NCBI GenBank assembly: GCA_014773175.1
Contig: VXCM01003153.1
Location: forward strand, 1-64,000
DNA length: 64,000 nt
Direction of reading: 5' to 3'
DNA from: Lucifuga dentata
Lineage: Eukaryota > Chordata > Actinopteri > Ophidiiformes > Bythitidae
Shown here: positions 25,001 to 40,000 of the stretch, piece after piece
Position numbering within the stretch: position 1 is the first letter of the stretch
Layout: every line of letters begins with the position of its first letter
Program-made: the position numbers and the translations under genes
The notes under the pieces: model-generated
The model's database searches: none
Told to the model about the DNA's origin: nothing
Seen by the model: only the letters and a program-made list of their open reading frames with translations

Positions 25001-28000
25001 TCCTAAGCTTTCAAAATAAAATGTTCAGGTAATATACCCACCTTAAAGGACCATACCGGCCATTTTTCATACTGTAAACGTTCTTGGGATAGGTAATCCA
25101 TCATCACCAACAAGACGTGTATTCAGGTTTTTTTAGAAGTTATGTAATTTTAGTGTTTAAGCTCAATAAAAAGCGTGGAGTGAATGTATGCCTCCACCGG
25201 GGAATATAGTCCCAAAAGAAGACCTGCGTTTATGGAAAAATTTAAAGGACCGTGACTTCATAAGGCTGTGTAGCTATTAGCAGGAGAAACATGGATTGTT
25301 AAGGTGGAGATTTTGCAAAATATCAGGAAAGCTGAAATACGGTTTTATCCTTTGGGAAATGATTGTCAGTAACGTAACATGTATGAAAACTGAATATATT
25401 AGGCTCAAACATGCAAAATGGACAGTATGATCCTTTAAAATTCAATGTTTCACCTGCAAACATGTACGTTTGATTGTAAAAGCACGGCCATTTTAATTTC
25501 TCGGTAACAGCCGTCTTCTCTTTGGTGGAGACGTACATTTTCTTCTGTGTGGCTCTATTAAATGAGTAACTTCAACAAAAAAAAAAAAAAAANAAAAAAA
25601 AAAAAAAAAATAATAATAAAGGCGCTTCAAGTCTCTACAAGTTGATTTTTATAGCGTTAACATACTGGAATGATCTGAAACTAATGGCTATCTGGAAGGT
25701 AGAAAATCTATTCTAACAGTTACAGCTGCAGTAAATGGTTTTGGTAAATGGTTGGCAGTAATGTAACATGTGTGTCGTATTTATTAGGCTCAGACATGTC
25801 CAAGACATATTTTTATATTTTACAGATTCCTTTGTGGGGTTAGCAAAACGTTAAATCCATCTGATAACACCCCAAACTTCCACTACTGAAATACAAATAA
25901 GTCCAGCTGCTAAATGTGCTCAGCGCTGAAATACTTGATCTTTTGCTTTGTGAGCAGCAGCAGCCTCCAAATTACTGCAGGCTAATTATTCAGAAAATCT
26001 AAACTCAGGAGGACTGGAAGGAAGTTTGGCTTGTCAAACAAAACAAGTAAAAAAACAAACAAATGCTAATATTAATTATACATATCTGCATTTAATAATA
26101 GCAGGGCCTTATTATTGTAGCTTAGAACAGAAGTGTTGTTGATGTTGTGTGTTCTCTTTGTGTTTTTTTGCTGTTGTGTCAGGTCAGAATGTCCACAGCG
26201 AGGACAGGTCGTTACGTCTGTTTACTTCTGTCCTCATTTCAAATCAATACAGCAAGCAGGGAAACGTAAGCAACAATAAGGGCTGCAAAACGCTGTAAAA
26301 CGCTGAGAGCATCTATTTGGGTAAAAACTGTAACATATGAGACCAGAGGAGCAACATTATACTGTATATTAAAGGACCACACCAGTGATTTTGCATGTTT
26401 GAGTCCAATATACACAACCCACATACAGTGGAGTCCATTTAACTTTTCACTTAAATTGTTAAGATTATTTTATCATTTGCAGCGTTTCCCATACATAGGT
26501 GAAACTTAAGTGGCCCGACCAGGTAAATGAAGACCTGCCCAGGTTTCACGGGACAACCCAGCCTTAAAAAAAATACACATTTAATAATGTTGTCAAACCG
26601 CTGACCAAAACATCGCTAAAATATGGAATAAATTTGTAATATTACTGCCGCTTCAAAGGTAAAAGTATCCTAAAAAGATCCATGATTAGTTTTTGTCACC
26701 GTTAATCCATTTTGCAAATGCTTTTTAAAATGGTTGGTGGTAACATATGTATTTGCACACCCAGGTTGTTTGAGGAGAGGGAATCTCTCTTTGGATAGCC
26801 TCTCCTTCCATTTTCCTTGTATAATAAGGTTTTTAGGGAGTTTTTACTCATGTTCTCAGAGACTTGGGCTGGTCGGGAATTGTTAATGTGTGAGTCTGTA
26901 AAGCCCTTTGACATGCTGGTGTGAAACTGGTTCTATACAAATAAACTTGACTGTTTACTCAAACATACAAAATCACTGATATAGTCCTTTAACACTGAGC
27001 CTGGATTCCTGAGCGAGTATCTACTTTGCTTCATTTTTATTTTAAGGTAAAGGCAGCTGTACGCTCGGTCTGATGAGAACCGTTAAACTATCACACCACA
27101 GGGTCCAGATGAAGCAGAGAGGACAACTTTGTCTTCATTATCCCTGCAAGGGACATTCAGGAACACGGGACAGGAAGCGGGAGTCTGAGGAACAGCGAGC
27201 TCAAACATGTGGAGCTTCCAGCTTCTCAGAGGAGGAGAGCGGTCAGATAGAAACTAAAACCACATTTTCTCTTCTGTTCACTGATAAATTATGGAATATT
27301 TAAACACACTTCAACTGGAAATCTATCTTTGTAGTAGTCTAGATGACGACACATAGCTATTATTATTATTATTATTACATTATTATGTTATTATTTGTCA
27401 GTGGTCAGATATGGAGCCAGTGGAAATCCAGTGGTTACAGGTAGATTTAATGGATTTTATGAATATAACATTTATCGTTTATGTTCGCGTTAACTCTGGG
27501 AAATTTGGGTGATGAGTTCCACGATTTGTTTGAATGTAGTTACTTTATTTTGAAAAGAAATAAATATCTGCCTGTACATATTACAATGAGACCAAACGTA
27601 TATAAAATGGATAAATTATGTAATTCTAAAGATTTTTTTATTCAACGAAATTGAGCAAAATTTAGCAAAGAGATCATATTAACATTTAGATGTATGTAAT
27701 ATTTATTTGTTGCCTGTTTCACATGAAGACGTGTGTTTTTGGTTGTTTTTGCCATATGAATTCTGTATATGTGGAACTTTTCTCACTTACCTCACATGGG
27801 ATATTATGAGAAATACCTGTTTTATTAGGTATATGTAAGTGATGAGATGAGGCTTGATACTTCAGCCTCTCCGTCTGTCTGCAAGCACAAACAGCAAAAT
27901 CTCCCAAATCACTTTCATCATCACCTCCAAACTGCAGCAGCCTCTATTTTAAGCAAAAACCTAATTTCACAGTCCATGAAGATGCTAGACGGAAGATGGA

Positions 28001-31000
28001 GGCTCATCTTCTTCATTTTCTGAAATGTTGCATTGTCCTAAAGCTCTGAGATGAGATCTGAGGGAGGACAGGAGGACGTGACAGGAAGGAGATTCGTAGG
28101 ATGTTAGGATGAAGGCAGAAGACTAAGAGCCAGGCCAGAAGAAAATAAACAGAATCCTGTTCTGTGAAATCGAGACTTGGCTTCGCTTGACTTATTTACT
28201 CGCCGTCCAGCAGACAGAGGAGCTGCAGGTGAGCAATGGAAGAGGGGAAGTGGACNCTTATTTACTCGCCGTCCAGCAGACAGAGGAGCTGCAGGTGAGC
28301 AATGGAAGAGGGGAAGTGGACGATGTTTAACGAGGTAGCCAGGTGAGATCCTGACAGCAGAAAATGGGACATAATTGCGGCCAAAACATGCCGGCTGCAA
28401 AGGCGGTGTGTGTGATGTAAATGTGCCTTCGTCGACGACAGGCTGAGCGAAGAGGTGCAGAGGAAACAATGGCGAGCAACGTTTTTATCTTGCAACTAAT
28501 GGCAGCAACAGCAACTCCTCTTCTTCATTAATCAACAGCAACAATCGCTGCCTCCATGTTTTGCTGTGTGTGACAGAACCTGAAACTACTTCTACTTCTG
28601 CTGGGTTTCGTTTTCGTGTTTGGGGACGATTAAAGAGCCTCTTTGTCCTGAAGCGCACCAAAAGTCCCCATGAAAGTATGAATGGCTGGAGGCGTAGACG
28701 GGCCGTTTCCACATCCACGTTAACCTAAACCATGCTCAGAATCAGGCTATCAGACGCTTACAGGCATGCTACACTATGATTATTTGTGCGGACTCCAATT
28801 AAGGTAAAAATATGAGTAAGACGTACACATGGACAGAAGGATTCCGTCGTTCACCAATTATACACGGTGCCCTGTGGCTTGCTGTGATGAGGTTTACACG
28901 CCTGAATACATCCATTTATAATCACAATCTGTAAATTGGAGTCAGATTACTCTGATTTAAGATGATTTCCATTTATTTATTTTTTTATTTCAAGGTGATA
29001 AACATTAATTACATGTGATAAATATCAAATACATGTTATGGTGCGGAAAATAGTTAATAGGGTAAGATGTGATGTTATATGCTGCTGCTGCTGATGCTTT
29101 TAACATCTGGCCAGGGACTACAGGTGAAAATTAGCCTTTGGCTTACTCTGGTACATTTACAGAAATGTTTATTAATGTACACTGTCCCTGCAATAAATAA
29201 ATAACTTAACTATGAAGAAATCTCTGTCTGTGGCACCAACATCTCTAGAACCTATCATGTATGAAGTTGAAATTCAGCAGGTTTGTTGCTCAGGACCCAA
29301 AGACATACAGTATCACATGTGAAGTTGTTTGGATGAGCGGTTCTCAAACTGAGCTGTGCCAGTAAAAAGTAGTCCATGCGGCAGGATACGCTGCGGTCGT
29401 GGCACGGTCTCAACCTGACCCCGTAGCAAACAAAGCTAGCTCAGAGGACGTGCAGAACTAAATGATGGCAGGCTGCAAAAAGTCCAACCTGGTCTGAACA
29501 GACACGCTTTGAACGGGCGCTGCACGAGTGAATAAGAAAGAAGGAAAATGAAAAAGAAAGCGAAGGAAAAACAACAACGACATAATCATTATAAATGGTT
29601 GACTGGGGGGATTGTGTGTGTGTGTGTGTGTGTGTGTGACAGTATAGGATGCTGGGAGTTGAAGTTGATGTCAATGTAATTATGGTGCATGACGTCTGTA
29701 CATGAAATGCATCAATTTATTGCCTTAATCAGGAAATAATCGATGTTTTAATGTTTATGTAAATGTACTGAGTCAATGTGTTCATCACCCAACACTTGTT
29801 TGGAGGAGTGGCAGAAAGATGGAGAGCAGCAGAGGAATCACCTCAAAGAAAGGCAAAAAGAGGGACAAATGCAAAACTAGGTAAAGTGAAGGCCAGGCTC
29901 AGCACGATACGACACAGAAGACACGCCAACAAACGGCTCATACGGCAACGAGACGCAAAATCAAACTCCTGCTGCAGCCTGAGAGAAACAGCAGGCAGAC
30001 AGGAAGACAAAGGTTCAGCATAAACAGAGAATCATCATGTTTGGTTAGCTGACAAGCCAAGTAAACACGCTTGGTTTTAATTAACTTTTAAGCCACTTGT
30101 AAAGCGTGATGAATAACCAAAATGGAAAATAGAGGAAAAAACAAGTGCATGAGATAAAAAAATAGATGAAAAAAGCGAGACAGACATGTAAAGAAGTGTG
30201 TACCAAAGAAAGTTTCTCACACATCTCAGATTTAGTGTGGTGAGAGTGTGAGCGAGGTGTGTGAAGGTAAAACCGGCTGAGAGCCCAGAGGGGAGGGGGA
30301 AGGAAAAAAACGCAACCTCACACAAAGCATTTATTACAATCTGATGATGTCTCATCAAATTCCTCCCAAATCCTATATTGCGGCGAGCGGGGGCAGACGA
30401 GGAGACACGGCGAGGATGACTGGCTGATTAAAAAACAGCACCCAAGGGTGAGTTTAGGATGAAGAAGCCGACACTCACCCAACTCTTCCTCACTACTCTC
30501 CTCTGTTAGCTCCAAATAAATCAAACCCAACTAAAAACACTCTGATCTGTTCCCACCTGAGAGCTTACAGGCAAGATAAGGAATTGTAATTTTAATCAAT
30601 TTTTCGCTCCCTGAGGTGTTTGTTGTGCAGGCGACTGGAACAAATTGAGGCGGATTGTGAAAATTACCACAAAGCAGTGACCTTTTTTTATTCCCTAAAT
30701 CCAACGGCAGTGGACAGCACGGACAGAGATTTTTATCATTTTATTACACGTAGACTCAAACCTGACCAGTAATAGAGGTAAATTAGAGGAATGTTATTTC
30801 ACCTGAGGCTGTTTTAACTCAGCAGAAGTCGACTCAGCGGTGATTTTGAGCCTCAAAACTGACCAGCGCCGTTAATTCTGCACAACTGCTGCTAACAAGG
30901 CCCGATCAATAAAAACATCTATTGCAATATGATATATTTTTAATCAATAGCAATAAAAAAGGTTTGTTAATCTGTTCCAGAAGTTGGTTTATGCTTAAAG

Positions 31001-34000
31001 GAACACACCAGCAATTGTGCACGTTTGAGCCCAATATATACAATCCTGGTGTTTCCCATGTGAAACTTGGGCGGCTCCCCATGTAAATGAAGACACGCCC
31101 AGGTTTCGTGGGACGACCCAATCTTTAAAAAAAAATACACATTTAATGATGTTGTCAAACTGCTGACCAAAACATTGCTAAAATATGGAGTAAATCTGTA
31201 ATCTGATCGTCATTTCAAAGGTAAAAGTATCCTACAAAGACCCATGATTAGGTTTTGTCACCGTTAATCCATTTTACAGCAAAATCCCCATATACCTGCA
31301 TCTATCTCTTTTCTTATGAGCGTACCGTAAATGCTCAAATAGTGTTTTTTTGGTTTTTTTTTTTAAGGCTTTTATTCCAGCCAGGTCATTATTTCTAATT
31401 TTAAAATATATGTAACCTCCATGCTTCTCACNCTTTTATTCCAGCCAGGTCATTATTTCTAATTTTAAAATATATGTAACCTCCATGCTTCTCACCAGTT
31501 TCCCTCTGCTGTTATATCTTAAAAATCTTGAAAAAACAAATGTGTTAATTACATTAATTTTTTTAACAGTCCACATTAATCACAAAAATTAACTCAATAA
31601 TTTTCCTAGCCACAGTCTTTATGTGTGTTCGTATCCCAAAGAAAACGAGTGGAAGCCGAGGAGATGTAAAGACAAATCAAGAGGGATAANGTGTGTTCGT
31701 ATCCCAAAGAAAACGAGTGGAAGCCGAGGAGATGTAAAGACAAATCAAGAGGGATAAGATGGGAAATGTAGCATTACCCACGCAGACACGTTTCCTACAC
31801 AACTCATATTTTAAACTTGTTCGATCATCTCAGCCGGTATCGCCCATTAGAACACGTATCGAGTAGGGTTGGACGATGTAAATAAAGTCGTATTGCGATA
31901 TAAAAAATCTTCAACATAAAAATGAGGAAGTCAATATAATATCAAAATGGTGCTTGAATACAGGAAGTTAATGACGGGTCAAACAGCCAATAGCATGTCA
32001 GAACTGGAACAAACTAGCCAATCAGGTGGCAGTGTCAAAATAACAGCCCGTCCACTTCCTCAAAGCAGCATCTTGCTAATCGCCGGTGAACACAGCGGTG
32101 GTGATATCAGAGCAAAAGTCAGACAAAGATGTTAGAAAGCGATGAAACTCCAGAGGGAAAAAAAAATCTAATGATGACTAAGAAAGGAAAGCAGCGCTGA
32201 TGAAGCACGGCTGTACAACAAACTTATTTTACCGTCTGAAGCGCTGCAAAGCCTCGGAGGTAACGCTCTTTTTTCATTTTCCAATCCCAAAATGGAAATA
32301 GAAAAAGTTCTTTTTTCGTTTTCCAATTCCAAAACGAAAATAGAAAAACACTTCTTTTTCGTTTTCTGTTTTCCGATTCCAAAACGAAAATCAACTGGCC
32401 ATTATGTACATGGACCCAAACTACCATACAGTCTGTTTTTTCTGCTGTGGAACCATACGAACAAAAAACAAAAAGACACGAAGACATCACACCTTTCTTT
32501 ATTGGAAAAGATATGATGCCAGTGCAGACTGTTGAAAAAGAGGGATTTTTTGGTTAATTTTCAGTTGGTTATTTTTTATTTTCAGAACATGTATAGTTCC
32601 TTAACAGAGTTCCTTAACAGACTGGATCCTTTTTGAAATACTAGAGTTTTTTTTTTTTTTTNTTTTTTTTTTTTTGCTAAAATGGATGCATATGTCTCAG
32701 GAAATCAAATCAAATGGTTATAAAAAAAAAAAGGCAAGACAAATTCCTTGGTGCATATATTGGTGCACATCTACACCACCAGCCAGAAGTTTTTTTCTTT
32801 TAAAAAAATCATCAATACACTGTTTGTTTTACAATTCATTGCACAGGAAATGATAAAAAACACAAAGAAATTGTTTAAATAAATTTTAAATTCAAGTCAC
32901 TTGAAATGCAGCAGAATCTCTGCCATATCGCGATATATATCAATATCATCAATATTAAAAAAAACATCATCATAATGATAAAAATAAATTTCATATTGTC
33001 CAGCCCTAGTATCGAGCTCGCAAGCCTCCACAGTGCGTGTTCAAACGGTCCCTTTGTGTTGAAACCTAAACAACTAAAAAATCCTATTTAAAAAAAGTCA
33101 TTTGAGGTAGTTTCCTATTTCATGGTCTGATTCTCAGCACTTCAAGTTCATTCCACAAGATGGGAAAAAAGTGGTTTGGTCACTGTTCCCTCATCTCATC
33201 TCATCTCATCTCTCCGTGTCGGGCTGATTCCTGACATCAGTGTTCGGCGTTCCAGCTCATTTGAATTTGTTCAATCTCGTACCGGGGTCGTGCCGCGTAA
33301 CAACGCTGACTACAGGACAGATTTAAGTCTATCTAAATTACAATCAGGAGCTTTTCAGTTCATATCTGCTTGTTGTCCAGCAGCATCAGAAGTGAGAAAA
33401 TAGTTGGTGCTAATTCCAGCCGGCGCTTTGAGGTTGAGCTAAAATAATTATTCAGTTAAAAATATAAAAAATAAAAGATTAATCAACATGAAATAATCAA
33501 AGGTTTTTCCCTGATAATCCATTAATTTCTGAAGTCATTTATGTAAGAATAATTTGCTGTTTAAATGTTGCTCTGCTTTTTTGTCCATTTTATAATATTG
33601 CAAACTGAATACCATTTGGGTTTTTGACATTTGGCAAGACAAAAGATGTGATTTGAAGGTAATGATTTGCATGTTTTGTGATTTCTGATATTGTGTAGAC
33701 TAAACTGTCCACTCCACCAGGCAAATGGCCAAGGTTTTAATTTTTTTCTTTCAGTCAGTGTGTTTTCTGTGGAGAGAATTGAAAGTAAAACTGTGCCCCG
33801 TTATCCCCAATTATAAGCAAGTGGAGATCACAAGATCACAGAAGACAAAGAACTGCTGTTAATAATCTATCCTCACTCTTATGAAAGTGTCTTTTTAATT
33901 AATCACCAAAGCCAACAAAATCCCCAATTTAAAAAATGAGACACCATTCTAATTTTCACTGAAATTGGCCCATTAGCATAGCTTTTATAGGCTAGAAACC

Positions 34001-37000
34001 TTCTTCTGGATCACCTCCAAAATTTGCTCACATCTTTCTTTCAACATTATCTACACCACCAGCCAGAAGTTTGATTTTTTCTTTTAAAAAAATCATCAAT
34101 ACACTATTTGTTTTACAATTTATTGCACAGGAAATGAGAAAAATATATAAAATAAATCTAACTAATTAGTTTTCAAGAAGAATTAGTCACATCAAAGCAC
34201 TTTGAAGTAATTTCAGGCTCAGACTTTGGTTTGGTCAAAGTAACTCCCTCTGGCCAATCAGAATTCTCNTTGAAGTAATTTCAGGCTCAGACTTTGGTTT
34301 GGTCAAAGTAACTCCCTCTGGCCAATCAGAATTCTCAAAACATTTTGCTTCTCTTTTGAATGGATGTAATTTTGGCATCATTTTGATGAATATTTTGGAT
34401 CGTTTCCTGTTGAAGAATGAAATTTTCACCAATAATTGTTAAACCAGATGGAATCGTGTGTCTTTGAAGGATGGAATGGTAATTCTCTTCCTTCATAATT
34501 CCTTTAAGTTTGACCGAGTTAATGCTCATGCTAATGCTATCTGCAGCTAATGCAGCATGCTAATGCTAATGCTATAAATGGCTGCAGATAGCATTAGCAT
34601 GAGCAAACTGTGTAGCACCTTAATCCAAAATGATGTGGGAGAAGGCAGACAGCAGCTATTGAATAGAATGTTAAAACACATCAATAGGGAGTCAGAACAC
34701 AACAGGCGTGCTGCACTAATACAGACTGATGCCTTCATTAAAAATTATTTCTGTAGCCAGAGCGGCTACATAATACACTACTGTTGACCAATTCTTCTTG
34801 AAAACTAATTACTTACATTTATTTCATATATTTTTGTCATTTCCTGCACAATAAATTGTAAAACAATTGATTTTTTTTTTTAAATATGGGGATGGCCTCA
34901 AACTTTTTTCATTTCATTTCATTTATTAGTTTATTTGTCAGGGACAATGCTCATTAATCAGCAGTAAAACCATAAACTGTAAATGAGCCAGAGTTAGCCC
35001 AGAAGGCTAATTTTCATCTGCAGTCCCTGGCCAGATGTTAAAAAAAGCACGCTAAAATCTGATAAAACAACACTAGTACATAACTGTAAAATACACATCT
35101 ACAACTTAATACTGTAATTAAAAAAAAAAAACTGCAGGAGTAAACAGCATGCACAAATCAAAAACTGAATAATAGAACATGTTGCACTTCTGGCTGAACT
35201 TCTGGCCTGTCGTGTATCTGTCCCCCACATTTCATCGAAATCTGTCCATAACTTTTCAAGACATCCTGCTAACAAACCGACAAACAAAGACACACCAACA
35301 AAGACATAAACTTTACGGAAGTAAAGATACACACAAACACCAACATCACCGCCTCCCTTCTGTTAGGGCTGGGCGATAAATCGATTTAATCAATTAATTC
35401 GAGTTTACGTTTTGGTACAATGTGTAAAATGGCTGAATCGGAAAATCGAGTTAAAAAAAACAACTACTATCTAACTATTTTTAAGGGGGAAAATGCGGCA
35501 GGAGGTCGCTCTCCGTCAATCAAACTCGTTCCCGTTTTGTGCGCGTTAAACCTACAAGCCTTGTTTATACTTTCACGTGTCTGTGAGGGTCTGCAGCTCT
35601 GCCTGCAGCGGGATGCAGTCTCCAACTTTACCAATCAACGGTCCGTCACGTTTGTTGATGCCACGCCCACAAAGCTTTCAGCAGGTCAGACACGTTAGCA
35701 AGATGCTAACAAACACTTCGACTGAAGATGAGCTCGATTCTAAAAAGGTAACGTCTCTTCATCATTTGGAAGTTGTTCGGTTTTGCGCTTCACGGCGCGG
35801 AGCTCCTATAAACGTTACAGAGCCGTTTGCTGCACGCTTCACAGCATGCAGCAAACGGGCCTGTAGGTGGAATACTGTAACATACATGTTACATGTAATA
35901 CTGTAACATGTCAGAGCATCAAGAGGCAGCAGACAGGAAGCTGGACATCCTGCTAAAACCTTTCAGTTTAAAAGGTTTTGGTTGGAAAGCCCGACAATTT
36001 AGTATTTTAATAAAGAAAATACTCATTTGAATTCGGGTTTTTTTTTTTAAATAGTTTAGAGACCCCCCCCCCNNNNNNNNNNNNNNNNNNNNNNNNNNNN
36101 NNNNNNNNNNNNNNNNNNNNNNNNNNNNNNNNNNNNNNNNNNNNNNNNNNNNNNNNNNNNNNNNNNNNNNNNNNNNNNNNNNNNNNNNNNNNNNNNNNNN
36201 NNNNNNNNNNNNNNNNNNNNNNNNNNNNNNNNNNNNCCCGCCCACCAAAAAAAAAACAAAAAACAAAACAATCGATTAAAATCATAAATCAGCCATCATG
36301 TGAAAAAAATCTAGATTTTATTTTTAGGCCATATCGCCCAGCCCTACCTTCTGTATGATGGCGGGTTTTTCGCTCCACCTCTCAGTGTGGGCATTCTGAA
36401 AAGTAACAAGGTTGCCTCCCGACGACGTCTCCGATTAAGTCAAGTCATTATTCTTGCAACAGCGAGTAGAACAAAGGTCAGTGGGATGAAAAAAATGGAA
36501 CCACAGCTGTTATTCTTTAAGAAAAGAAATCATCCACACATCCACACCAAAGAGAAATAAACATTAGGTCTGTACTTTATGCATACAAGGTTTTACTTTC
36601 TTTCTGGATGGGAAAAAATATGTTGATATACAGTGAGCCAGCGGGGAATGAAGCAGCAGAAAATCTGACACACTGTGCAAAGTTTGTGTCTGATTTGGAA
36701 AAAGTATCCTGAAATCTATGAAACAGAGGAGAAACTTTTATTAGTACATGGAGATACAGTTTAATCATCCAGTCCAACAGAGCAATAAGATCCCCGTGGT
36801 GTGTGGATGTTCTGTTTCCTCTTCTTTACTTTTCTTTGCTCGAGGTGCATTCAGGGATCTCATCATGTGGGGATGACTGATACTTGAAGGAACATTCCGA
36901 GACTTTGCATGTTTGAGCCCAATATATACAATCCATATACATTTTATATTACTATCAACCATTTTCCAAAACATTACGTGTATTTTAGTTTTCCTGTTAG

Positions 37001-40000
37001 TTTACCAAATTCCCTAATCTATCAAAACCAATATTCAGGTGAGACACCACCTTAAAATTCAGTGTTTCACCAGCTAACACCTGAAAAGAAAGGATGGTCA
37101 TTTTTAATTCCTCGTAGAAGCTGTCTTCTCCTAGGATTATATTCTCTGGTGGAGATACATATTGTGTTCTATTTAGCTCTGTATTGGATTGGTTAAATAC
37201 ATTTAATGGATGCCATATTTGCTGAGATGGATTATTTATTTCAAGCAAGTTTCAAGTCTCTACAAGTTGATTTTTATGACAAACTGGAATGAACTCAACC
37301 AATGTCAGTCTGGAAGGTAGGGAAAAACAATGCTAATATTTACTGCTACAGTAGAATGTTTTGAAAAATGGTTGTCAGTGAAGTAATGTGTATGCGGGTT
37401 GTGTATATTAGCCAAAATAACCAGTATGGTCCTTTAAAGACATTCTGCTGCATTAGTCCATGGAGTTCCTAAAGAGATTAGCATTTTCTTAAAGTCAATA
37501 AAGTGGAAATAAACAGGAAGCCAAAACAAATACAGTGAATGTTGAAGAAATCTCTAAACATCAGATAATACTGAACATTACATCTCAGCTATTACGTTCG
37601 ACAGCAGTTCTGGTGTAAAACTGAGACAATTAAAAACGACAGATGGAGGCACATTAGCCTCCAAGAAGTGCTTAGCTAGCTAACTGGTTAGCCGAGAGAC
37701 CTGACACTGAGAAAGCCTCTGCTTGTCCAAGAGAAGCCATCAAATATGCATTAAGGAAATGTGTCGTTTTGGAGTTTAAAGCAACTCAAAAAAGCTCCTG
37801 CAGCAGAAGTACGAGGGCGAGGAGACCTGACTCGACTGATTCTCAACCTTTTTGATCTTCGATGCACAGACGTGGTTCAATCAGATTAGAGTTCATTACC
37901 CTCCTTGGTACGGTTCATTTGTGGTGGTGATGGGCTCAATCCTCTTCCAAACAATCTCTCCAGTATATCGCAGCTACACGAATAAATATGTCTCCACCCA
38001 GGAGAAACTAGAGAAATTAAAATGATCGTGCCTTCTACAATTGTGTTAGGTGAAACAATAATTTTTTTTTGATCAATGTTTTTATTGGTTTTTTAATGTA
38101 CAGATGTCATTACAGACATAAGATACAGCAGATGTTTATATAAACCAACAAAATTTATGCAACACAGAGCCCCGCCCCCTCCTTACTAAAACACACACCC
38201 ATTCGCTCTCTCTCTTAATATATGTTTCCTTTAAAAATTCAGATCTAATATCAATATACATATGTCAGTAATAATAATATGATTCACTGGTACCTCTCTC
38301 GAAAAAATAACAAATAAAGAAAGAAAGAAGGACATTCATAGTCATAAAGTTTTCCACCTCTGGGATTTACTACTACTTTGTTGGTTTTTTTTTTTAAAGT
38401 ATCCTATCCTCTGTTTTCCTCCTGTAGAAGGTCGTCTATATCTCCACATTTTATAAAGTCATTAAATAGTTCCCATATTTCCTCATATGTACTCAATTTG
38501 TTTTTCAAGGTATACGTTATCTTCTCCATTGCCATACATTGTGCCATGTTCTTGATCCAAGTACCAGTTGTAGATGCAGTTATTTTCTTCCAGCTAAGGG
38601 CTATAGTTCGTTTTGCCTGTAGTATAAAGTCAATAAATTTGTATTCTTTAGTTCTCAAAGAGAGTGTTGGTGGATATATGTGTAGCAATATCATTTTTGA
38701 GTCTAATCAGATATTCACGGGCAGAGTAATCATGATTTTATTGATCACCTCCTTCCAGAACTTTTTAATTTTTTCACATTCCCAGATACAGTGTATGAAT
38801 GTTCCCTGAGCCTCACTGCATTTAAAGAAACAATAAATTTTAAAATGAGTGTATCACCTGGACATTTGATTTTCAAAGATGAAGGGATGTTAGAAAAATA
38901 ACATCAAAACTAAAATACAGCTTTATGCTTTCTAAAATGGTTGGCAGCAATGTAATGGGTACGTTTTTATTGGGCTCAAACTCGCAAAACCACTGATGTA
39001 GTCCTTTAAAGTCAAAGGATGCGTCATTGAATGATGCACAGAAAGGTATACTGTGACAAAAATCTGATATCAATTAGGAATATTGGCAAATCTTTTTATG
39101 CATACAGCGCAATAACCCAATTTAATGCTGAAAAGTCATGGACTTCAAATACAGAATTTGCATATTTGCTTCGCCGTAATGAAAACTGAGCTCACAAGGG
39201 TGGTTTGATCTCTTTTTTTCCACAAATGCTGGTTGGTCAGTCAGAAGCGCTAACAGCCTAACAACAACGTGGTCTCAGCCCATTGCAGTGGTGATGATTA
39301 TTTAATGAGGAGTTGCTTTGCTTCTCCTACCAGCTGCTCAACATGTCTGAGCGCCTGAGGAGCAGATCACAGGAGAGGAGACGGAGCAGCACCACAAACA
39401 TCACCCAGTGCTCACACAGGGCCCTGAAGGCAGCACGAGATACTCACACCGCTCAGGAAAAAAAAATAAATAAAGGCCTACTGATTACATCATGGATGCA
39501 CACACACACTTGTACATTTCTGAGCTGTCCCTTCATTTTGCACCAAGTACAGGAATCATTTCACAGCACAATCATTTCTGAATGATTTCTTCGCTTAGGG
39601 TCAGTAATCTACGATGATTTGGTAACTGCTCACAAGATTAAACATCTCTGATTGGTCAGACTCAAGCTTTCCCCGCTAAAAAATCTTATTTCTTTTTTGT
39701 ATATTACACTTTTGCGACACTCCAAAGCAGAAAATGTATGTTTCTTTTACAGCTTTATGTCGATTTTGACATCAGATGAAGCAATATGAAGCATGGCTGT
39801 TATTATGAAGCGGCTCAACACGCTGATCTTCATTGGCTTTTTACCTGTGACTCACCTGGCAACATGTTGGTAACAGGACAATGATAGGCTGATTAACCTA
39901 AGGGAAGTTTTATGAATGAGCTTGAATTACTATGGAGCTTATTCAGTTCCTGTAATTTTTCTTTTTTAATGAATTCCATCTTTTGAGTCGAACGACCTTG

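Noticed and set aside
35919..36285. Frames of about 71-115 codons made mostly of X
   Set aside because: They run through the 164-N gap.
39313..39585. 90-codon plus-strand frame with an Arg/Ser-rich start
   Set aside because: No family match, no splice context, and the frame ends in CA-rich low-complexity sequence.
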